This document shows positions 1 to 4,713 of a stretch of 6,797 bases of DNA, piece by piece. Made by a program: the position numbers and the translations under genes. The stretch comes from Chloroflexota bacterium. GTDB lineage: Bacteria > Chloroflexota > Dehalococcoidia > GIF9 > UBA5629. Location of the stretch: assembly GCA_026389675.1 (NCBI GenBank), contig JAPLHJ010000161.1:1-6797 (forward strand). The letters run 5' to 3'. The first letter of the stretch is position 1. Every line of letters begins with the position of its first letter. The notes under the pieces were generated by a model that searched no databases, was not told where the DNA came from, and saw nothing but the letters and a program-made list of their open reading frames with translations.

Positions 1-687
1 CACCAGCATATACCCAAAGGCCTTCTTGCTGATTATCCTCGCCGGCTGCGACGGTTCCGGTTCCACTTTTTCCCGCAGGCGGTGAACGAGCTGGTCGATC
101 GTGGCGTCGGAGATACCTGCGAGGTCCACGCTCTCCGGCCAAACCGCCCTGATTATCTCGTCACGGGAACACACCTGGCCGGCGTTGTCGTGAAGGTATA
201 ACAAGAGGTCGTATTCCTTTCGTGAAAGCATTACCTGTTGCCCGTCTACTCTTGCCTCTTTTTTCCTTTCATCTATCTTCAGCCACGCCACCGCCGCAGC
301 CTTTCCTTTACCAACGGCTTTCTTTTTATCGCCGGTCAATACGTTGGTGCTCTCCGATTCCTTGAATACTATAACCACATGGCCTTCATCACCGTCAAAC
401 CCAAGGCCGATGCGGCTGTTATGCTTGAGCAAGTACAGCTTGCCGGGAGCAATACGGTCACCGTCCAGCATGGAGCCGTTGGTACTGCCAAGGTCCTGCA
501 GCAGGTATTTCCCGTCCCTGAATACTATTTCAAGGTGACGCCTGGAAACGACTTCATCGTTCAGTTCAATATCAGGCACGTACTGGGGCGTACGCCGCCC
601 CATGATGGTATTGGCCTTACTGATAGTAAATATCTTCCCGGCATCACCGGCATCACCTTTCTTAACCGTAATAAAAGCCTGGTTCAT
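1..687 (-). CDS. FHA domain / OmpR-PhoB-type winged-helix transcriptional regulator (3' end beyond window)
   Basis: Translating the minus strand from ATG at 687 gives 229 codons with no stop before the left edge, so the C-terminus is missing; the winged helix is almost complete, so probably only a few residues are lost. Residues 1 to about 100 form an FHA domain with a canonical phosphothreonine pocket: GR at 30-31, SRRH at 48-51 and DLGSTNG at 65-71. A Lys/Ala-rich linker (about 119-132) leads to a winged helix at about 133-229, recognised by LSRKEYDLLLYL (154-165), SRDEIIRAVWP (174-184), a recognition helix near TIDQLVHRLREKVE (196-209) and a wing ending in FGYML. There is no receiver domain, so the likely input is binding of a phosphothreonine protein rather than Asp phosphorylation. 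EmbR of mycobacteria is a known FHA/winged-helix regulator, but with the FHA at the C-terminus. A GGAGG site (697-701) lies 9 nt before the start. The gene diverges from the kinase/phosphatase operon, which it may control (inference). Confidence 0.9.
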   Translation of the reverse strand, partial: MNQAFITVKKGDAGDAGKIFTISKANTIMGRRTPQYVPDIELNDEVVSRRHLEIVFRDGKYLLQDLGSTNGSMLDGDRIAPGKLYLLKHNSRIGLGFDGDEGHVVIVFKESESTNVLTGDKKKAVGKGKAAAVAWLKIDERKKEARVDGQQVMLSRKEYDLLLYLHDNAGQVCSRDEIIRAVWPESVDLAGISDATIDQLVHRLREKVEPEPSQPARIISKKAFGYMLV

Positions 688-696
688 CTATTATCG

Positions 697-701
697 CCTC
701 C
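697..701 (-). promoter_or_regulatory. Ribosome binding site of the FHA/winged-helix gene
   Basis: The minus strand reads GGAGG here, 9 nt before the ATG at 687. It fixes the start of a gene that is open at its other end. Confidence 0.75.
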
Positions 702-720
702 GCCGGACGGGCTATGTTGC

Positions 721-731
721 AGTATAATATA
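721..731 (-). promoter_or_regulatory. Possible -10 region for the leftward regulator gene
   Basis: On the minus strand this AT-rich stretch reads TATATTATACT and contains overlapping -10-like hexamers (TATACT at 721-726, TATATT at 726-731), about 35 to 40 nt before the start codon. No good -35 is seen. A GTCA core at 744-747 lies just upstream. The call rests on base composition and position only. Confidence 0.35.
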
Positions 732-741
732 GCAAAGACAT

Positions 742-804
742 TCGTCACGGAGTTCAGCATCTGTCAGGTTTATATTAGGTATTCGTCAGTTACCTGTCAA
801 GCGG
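742..804 (+). promoter_or_regulatory. Cluster of GTCA-core direct repeats, candidate operator A in the divergent promoter
   Basis: Four copies of a (C/T)(T/C)GTCA hexamer lie in the same orientation: TCGTCA at 742-747, CTGTCA at 761-766, TCGTCA at 783-788 and CTGTCA at 794-799. Core-to-core distances are 19, 22 and 11 bp, so the last three are in helical phase. The final pair, 11 bp apart, ends 12 bp before a TATAAT. Tandem CTGTCA half-sites at 11 bp just upstream of -10 are the known Pho-box layout for PhoB-type winged helices, and the adjacent divergent gene encodes a winged helix of that class. A similar array lies at 4614-4646. That this regulator binds here is inference. Confidence 0.55.
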
Positions 805-817
805 TTTAATCTATAAT
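790..817 (+). promoter_or_regulatory. Promoter of the zinc-ribbon/FHA - PP2C - kinase - receptor operon
   Basis: A perfect TATAAT lies at 812-817, about 38 nt before the ATG at 855. The -35 region is poor: TTACCT at 790-795 with a 16-bp spacer is the best fit and is overlaid by the GTCA repeats at 783-799. A consensus -10 with a weak -35 covered by direct repeats is typical of activator-dependent promoters. TATATT at 771-776 is an alternative -10. Confidence 0.55.
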
Positions 818-854
818 GAAGTAGAGTTCCATGATCAAAGGAGAATAGAACTGA

Positions 855-1424
855 ATGCAATGCCAAGTATGCGGCCAGGGGAATGCCGCAGATGAGAAAA
901 TATGCTGGAAATGCGGGGCTATGCTGGCCTCGCAGCAGGCCGACCGGTCGGACAGCGGCGCCAACTGCCCCCAATGCGGCAGCCTGAATAACGCCGCCAG
1001 CTTCTTCTGCTATAACTGCGGGAGGTATTTTGCCGACTATGATGAAGTTCCCGCCTCAAACGGCACCGGCAAAGCGGAGCCGGGCGCCGTGCAATCGCCA
1101 CCAATCCCGCGCGCCCGTCTGCTGATGCCCGGTGGTTCCGAGTTACTGCTGATGGGCGCACCCACATTCATTGAGCGCAGCGATTTGAACGGCAAAGTGT
1201 CACAGGACGTGTTGATGAGCATATCCAGGCAACATATGCTGATAACCTATGACAGCGGCATCTATTACCTGCAGGACTATGGACGCGATGGTACAGGCAG
1301 CACCAACCACACCAAGCTTAACAGGATCGATATACACCATAAAGGAAGGCAGGCGCTCAAGGACGGTGATCAAATCGAGCTTTCCCGGCAAACGGACGCC
1401 ACACTAACTTTTAAATTGGTATAA
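855..1424 (+). CDS. Double zinc-ribbon protein with C-terminal FHA-like domain
   Basis: 189 aa, first gene of the rightward operon. Two zinc ribbons occupy the N-terminus: CxxC pairs C3/C6 with C17/C20, then C38/C41 with C52/C55, each knuckle closed by CG. A flexible Pro/Ala/Gly-rich linker (about 60-86) leads to an FHA-like domain at about 87-189. SRQH at 124-127 is intact, but the usual GR is ER (107-108). The STNG loop is altered: STN at 149-151 is followed by His and sits in a loop with extra glycines. Phosphothreonine binding may therefore be weak or altered. No catalytic motif or signal peptide is seen, so a cytoplasmic adaptor is the likeliest role; its partner is unknown. AAAGGAG at 837-843 lies 11 nt before the ATG. 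The next gene starts after 25 nt, so the two are probably cotranscribed. Confidence 0.9.
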   Translation: MQCQVCGQGNAADEKICWKCGAMLASQQADRSDSGANCPQCGSLNNAASFFCYNCGRYFADYDEVPASNGTGKAEPGAVQSPPIPRARLLMPGGSELLLMGAPTFIERSDLNGKVSQDVLMSISRQHMLITYDSGIYYLQDYGRDGTGSTNHTKLNRIDIHHKGRQALKDGDQIELSRQTDATLTFKLV

Positions 1425-1436
1425 ATAAAGCCAGGC

Positions 1437-1440
1437 GGAG
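1437..1440 (+). promoter_or_regulatory. Ribosome binding site deciding a TTG start
   Basis: GGAG lies 9 nt before TTG at 1450. An in-frame TAG at 1444-1446 excludes any earlier start, and the first in-frame ATG would fall at residue 45, inside a catalytic motif. TTG is therefore the only reasonable start for the phosphatase. Confidence 0.75.
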
Positions 1441-1449
1441 AAATAGAAT

Positions 1450-2253
1450 TTGGAAACAGGTTATAGCTGGGATACCGGGTTGGCAAGAAAGCTGAACGAG
1501 GATAGCGTCTTCTGCGGCACCTTCGAAATCAGCACCCACGCAGAGAAGGTTTCCGCCGGACTGTTCGCCGTAGCCGACGGTATGGGAGGGCACAGCGCCG
1601 GGGAGATAGCCAGCAACATCGCTATTAAGTCTTTCTGCTCGGAAGCAATGGCGGGACTGCTGGAACAATCACCTGCATCACCCCTCACCATCCTATCCGA
1701 CGCCTTCAGCAAGGCCAATAACTCGGTACTAGCGGCGTCCAGGGAAAAGTCGCTGGAGGGCATGGGCACCACACTTACCTGCGCCCTGATTATAGGCCCC
1801 GATATGTACGTTGCACACGTCGGGGATTCCCGATGTTCCATCATCAACAGCAGGGAAATGCTTCAGGTCACCATGGACCATTCGGTCGTACAAAAGCTCG
1901 TTGACGAGGGGCTTATCACACCCGATGAAGCCCTTTCCCACCCGCGCAAGAACGAGATAACGCGCGTCCTTGGTTATTATGCTGACGCTAAACCTGACCT
2001 GATTCAGGTGAAACTTTATGCCGGAGATAATATATTGCTCTGTTCTGACGGCCTCTGCGGGGTGCTGCCGGCCGGGATCATAGCCAAAATCGTGCTCGCC
2101 GCAGGCAGTGCAGAACAGGCCTGCAGCGATCTTGCCGGACAGGCCAACCTGGCGGGCGGCCCCGACAATATATCGGCCATCGTCATCAAACCTTCCAACC
2201 TGCCGTCGTGGCAGGCGGTTATCAACGTACATACGAGCGCAGGTACCGTATAA
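1450..2253 (+). CDS. PP2C-family (PPM) serine/threonine protein phosphatase
   Basis: 267 aa, the size of a stand-alone bacterial PP2C catalytic domain of the Stp/PstP/PrpC type. These metal-dependent enzymes remove phosphate from phosphoserine and phosphothreonine. All signature motifs are present in order: RKLNED with D18, ADGMGGH with D43, GMGTT (104-108), AHVGDSR (122-128), DHS (143-145), ITRVLG (170-175), CSDGL with D200 and GGPDN with D239. The four metal-binding aspartates are intact, so it should be active. There is no signal peptide or membrane helix; it should act in the cytosol on the kinase and its substrates. Translation starts at TTG, which may lower its yield. Its stop overlaps the next start by 1 nt (TAATG), linking phosphatase and kinase synthesis. 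The last 20 or so residues after the core fold match nothing I recognise. Confidence 0.95.
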   Translation: METGYSWDTGLARKLNEDSVFCGTFEISTHAEKVSAGLFAVADGMGGHSAGEIASNIAIKSFCSEAMAGLLEQSPASPLTILSDAFSKANNSVLAASREKSLEGMGTTLTCALIIGPDMYVAHVGDSRCSIINSREMLQVTMDHSVVQKLVDEGLITPDEALSHPRKNEITRVLGYYADAKPDLIQVKLYAGDNILLCSDGLCGVLPAGIIAKIVLAAGSAEQACSDLAGQANLAGGPDNISAIVIKPSNLPSWQAVINVHTSAGTV

Positions 2254-3257
2254 TGGATATCACCCCTGTTATCGTCTTTATCGCATTGGTTTGCGCCGGC
2301 ATACCGGTTGCCGTGGCAGTCATACAGAACTCCAGAAAGCACCCGGCCGGAAGTCCTGCAGCGGCGCCTACCGTACAGGCTAAGCCGGCAGCCGTTGCCC
2401 ACCCTATCAACGGACGATACGAATTAAAGCCGCAGCCCTATAAGCAGGGCGGGATGGCCACCATCTGGCTGGCTAAGGAGAATGGCACCAACAGGAACTG
2501 CATCATCAAGACGCCGCGCCGCGGCACCAACATCGACAATGTCTACTTAGATAAGCTTATGCAGGAGGCCGGCTACCTTAAACGGCTTAGCCATCCCAGC
2601 ATCGTCAAATACCTCGACGATTTCTATTTGAACGGTGAATTTCACCTGGTCTTGGAATATATCAGCGGCGAAAACATGATGCCCTCTTCTCCACGGTCAT
2701 CCCAGGGCGAACAAAAGATAGTAGACTGGGCCCGCCAGCTTTTGGATGCGCTCGCCTATATCCACAGCGCGGGCATAATACACAGGGATATCAACCCCAA
2801 GAACATCATGCTCAGCAATGATGGCCAGGTCAAGCTGATCGACTTCGGCACGGCCAAGGGGTTGAACGGCAGTATCAGAGAAAGCGGGTCTAAGGACCCG
2901 TTTACGCAGATTGCCAACAAGGGCTTTGACATACCCGAACTATTCATGGGCGGTGAAAGTGACCAGCGCTGTGATATCTGCGGTTTGGCCCAGACCTGTA
3001 TCTACCTGCTTACCCTGCGCCAGCCTAATGACCTCTGCGCCAGCCTGGTAAATACGAACTGGCCGCGCTCTTACAGTGAGGCCGCCACACTGTCCAATTA
3101 CCTGATCTCAAGCGGGGTTTCGAAACGGACTTCCCGTTGCCTGGCCCAGGCCGTGATGTTTTCACCGGGCAGCAGGTTCGCCAGCGCACATGCTATGCTG
3201 GCCGCGCTTTCACCGGCCAGCATTCCTGCTGCCCCAAGCCCGGAGGTGGCCGGATGA
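2253..3257 (+). CDS. Membrane-anchored Hanks-type Ser/Thr protein kinase
   Basis: 334 aa from ATG 2253, chosen over a GTG at 2208 because it overlaps the phosphatase stop (TAATG) and starts directly with a membrane helix. Residues 4-24 are hydrophobic, followed by RKH, so the kinase should face the cytosol with almost nothing outside. After an Ala/Pro linker (31-50) the kinase domain runs from about 56 to 320: glycine loop QGGMA (65-69), ATP-binding K86, helix-C E105, HRD 177-179, N184, DFG 197-199 and IPE (227-229) in place of APE. The catalytic loop reads HRDINPKN, so the usual Lys after HRD is Asn181. The activation-segment GT motif reads AN (221-222). The catalytic Asp and both Mg ligands remain, so activity is expected. 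T218 is the only Thr between DFGTA and IPE. Unlike PknB, the helix precedes the kinase domain. The 3' end overlaps the next gene by 4 nt. Confidence 0.93.
   Translation: MDITPVIVFIALVCAGIPVAVAVIQNSRKHPAGSPAAAPTVQAKPAAVAHPINGRYELKPQPYKQGGMATIWLAKENGTNRNCIIKTPRRGTNIDNVYLDKLMQEAGYLKRLSHPSIVKYLDDFYLNGEFHLVLEYISGENMMPSSPRSSQGEQKIVDWARQLLDALAYIHSAGIIHRDINPKNIMLSNDGQVKLIDFGTAKGLNGSIRESGSKDPFTQIANKGFDIPELFMGGESDQRCDICGLAQTCIYLLTLRQPNDLCASLVNTNWPRSYSEAATLSNYLISSGVSKRTSRCLAQAVMFSPGSRFASAHAMLAALSPASIPAAPSPEVAG
3242..3246 (+). promoter_or_regulatory. Ribosome binding site fixing the start of receptor-like protein 1
   Basis: GGAGG lies 7 nt before ATG 3254, which overlaps the kinase stop as ATGA. This start places a clean signal peptide at the N-terminus. 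Longer in-frame starts from 3137 would add 39 residues with no hydrophobic pattern and would overlap the kinase heavily. Confidence 0.8.
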
Positions 3258-4546
3258 GGCTAATCACTATATTTGCGGTTTTACTGTCGTTTGTAGCGGT
3301 TACAACGGCAATCGCCGGCTTACCTATACCAGTCTGGGCGGTAGGAGCGCCTACCGATAACTACACGATATCCGATATCCCTACCGATAACGCTACACCC
3401 GATGAAATTAAGCCGGACATAAATTTCCTTCTGGATGGACCCTCATTACAAGCCAAAAGTGCCCCTCCAGGTGTAATAGCCGCCTTCACATCCGTACCTG
3501 AGCGCGATAATAACCGGATTACCGCCGATGATAAATGGTTCCTGGATATGGATATCAACGAGCCCGGCTGGATATACATCTATGAATACTACCCGCAGGG
3601 CAGCAATCCCGCCGGTAAATGGGTCGCCTACAAATGGCACCTCAAGGAAAGCGGAGTGTGGAAGCTTGGCCCGTTCAGTGCAACTGCTGATGAGCCGGAA
3701 GGTCAGCATATTTACAGGGTATGGTTCTACTCGGGCGGGCAGTGGACCGGTGAAGATCACAAATCAGCGCTGAGCAACACAATAACCTGGACTTATGCGA
3801 TGAACACTCCTCCTTTTAAAATCGTCTCTTTTGAAATAAATCCTCCGGCTATTACTGCCGGTGAAGGTACGCTGCTTTTTTGGGAGGCGCAAGGGGCAAG
3901 TTCTGTTGAGATATCAGGTCTGGGCACTATGGCCGGTACAAGTGGAACGGTTATGATAAAGCCTGCGGCTACCACTGTTTATGTTTTAACAGCGCGGGAC
4001 GCAGCCGGGGAAACATTGTCCCGGTCAGCTACGGTCACAGTCAGTCCGGTCCCTTTTGCCGACCAGGCCATGAAATTCCTGGGCAACCCGGTGATACTGA
4101 TTGTGCTACTGGCAGCAGCCGCTATCGTAGTTATGGCGTTTATGCTCGTGCGCAGGCGGTATGCCGGGCAAATCGAGGCTAAAGAAACTTTATCTTTACC
4201 AGTTCTACAAATCCCGGAAAAGCCGGTACAGTACCGGCCCCAGGCTGCCACAACGGCGGTACTTGAAGTGCCGGACGGGCCGGATATAAAAATTGCGGGC
4301 AGCATCAAAACGGTAGGCAGGGCTGACCTGGCAAGGAATTTGGAGATTGACAGGCTGAGCCTTGTCTCACGACAGCACTTCCGCATCACCTTCAGTGATG
4401 AGCAATACTTTATCGAAGACCTGGGCAGCGCCGGGGGTACCAGCCTTAACGGCGCGGACATACGGGAAAGCGGAGCGGTCAGCCTCAAAGATGATGACCT
4501 TATCGAACCGGCAGGCGCCGTCAAATTGAGATTTCACATACTCTGA
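3254..4546 (+). CDS. Receptor-like protein 1: signal peptide, extracellular aromatic-rich domain, Ig-like domain, TM helix, cytoplasmic FHA
   Basis: 430 aa. Residues 1 to about 29 look like a Sec signal peptide (cleavage near VWA/VG). An aromatic-rich domain at about 92-182 contains EYYP, GVWKLGPF and WFYSGGQW; I cannot name the family, but it recurs in the paralogue at 4714-6264. An Ig-like beta-sandwich follows (186-264) with ATTVYVLTA and a SATVTV end. Residues 279-299 are a membrane helix, then RRR (300-302) marks the cytosolic side. A linker leads to a C-terminal FHA-like domain (about 335-430) with GR at 355-356 and SRQH at 372-375. Its STNG loop reads SAGG, so the Asn that usually contacts the phosphopeptide backbone is missing and ligand binding is uncertain. 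The predicted topology is outside sensor or adhesin, inside phosphothreonine reader. Last gene of the first transcription unit, coupled to the kinase by ATGA. Confidence 0.88.
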   Translation: MRLITIFAVLLSFVAVTTAIAGLPIPVWAVGAPTDNYTISDIPTDNATPDEIKPDINFLLDGPSLQAKSAPPGVIAAFTSVPERDNNRITADDKWFLDMDINEPGWIYIYEYYPQGSNPAGKWVAYKWHLKESGVWKLGPFSATADEPEGQHIYRVWFYSGGQWTGEDHKSALSNTITWTYAMNTPPFKIVSFEINPPAITAGEGTLLFWEAQGASSVEISGLGTMAGTSGTVMIKPAATTVYVLTARDAAGETLSRSATVTVSPVPFADQAMKFLGNPVILIVLLAAAAIVVMAFMLVRRRYAGQIEAKETLSLPVLQIPEKPVQYRPQAATTAVLEVPDGPDIKIAGSIKTVGRADLARNLEIDRLSLVSRQHFRITFSDEQYFIEDLGSAGGTSLNGADIRESGAVSLKDDDLIEPAGAVKLRFHIL

Positions 4547-4575
4547 TAGTCCTCCCCTCCTGCAAACAGTCCATA

Positions 4576-4591
4576 GCGGCAGATCTGGCGC
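4576..4591. repeat. Imperfect 16-bp palindrome in the intergenic region
   Basis: The 16 bases centred on an AGATCT core pair with their own reverse complement at all positions except one G/G mismatch. It has no loop and no T-run, so it does not look like a terminator. It could bind a dimeric protein or be chance; it lies about 25 bp upstream of the GTCA repeats. Confidence 0.35.
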
Positions 4592-4613
4592 TCAATTCCT
4601 CATTGTAAGAAAA

Positions 4614-4646
4614 TTGTCAGCGAACTGTCAGCCTCCAGTCAAGCAG
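4614..4646 (+). promoter_or_regulatory. Three GTCA-core direct repeats at exact 11-bp spacing, candidate operator B
   Basis: TTGTCA (4614-4619), CTGTCA (4625-4630) and CAGTCA (4636-4641) lie head to tail with an 11-bp period, one half-site per helical turn. The last pair aligns with the pair at 783-804: both end in GTCAAGC followed by a purine and G, and I count 15 of 22 identical bases. The matching array, orientation and position before a promoter suggest one DNA-binding protein for both, most simply the FHA/winged-helix regulator encoded at 687-1 (inference). Confidence 0.6.
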
Positions 4647-4663
4647 CATGCACATAGCCGGCG

Positions 4664-4669
4664 TATATT
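4664..4669 (+). promoter_or_regulatory. Candidate -10 box for receptor-like protein 2
   Basis: TATATT lies 22 bp after the last GTCA repeat, against 12 bp at the first operon, a difference close to one helical turn. No consensus -35 is present, which fits an activated promoter. Transcription would begin near 4676, leaving a leader of about 38 nt before ATG 4714. The longer string TATATTAG also occurs at 771-778 in the other intergenic region. Confidence 0.45.
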
Positions 4670-4696
4670 AGTAACGTAATATGAATTATTGCATCC

Positions 4697-4702
4697 GGGA
4701 GG
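4697..4702 (+). promoter_or_regulatory. Ribosome binding site selecting ATG 4714
   Basis: GGGAGG lies 11 nt before ATG 4714. An in-frame ATG at 4681 would have no ribosome site, would sit only a few bases from the predicted transcript start, and would add 11 polar residues before the signal peptide. The 4714 start is preferred. Confidence 0.7.
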
Positions 4703-4713
4703 CAAATTCCCCC

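Noticed and set aside
238..732. Open frame of 164 codons on the plus strand
   Set aside because: It is antisense to the FHA/winged-helix gene, whose minus-strand translation shows two clear domains. This frame has no recognisable motif.
2253..3257. Kinase as a pseudokinase
   Set aside because: Despite the Asn substitutions, the ATP Lys, helix-C Glu, catalytic Asp, Mg-binding Asn and DFG Asp are all present.
4547..4610. Rho-independent terminator after receptor-like protein 1
   Set aside because: The only inverted repeat (4576-4591) has no loop and no T-run after it. Read-through into the next unit cannot be excluded.
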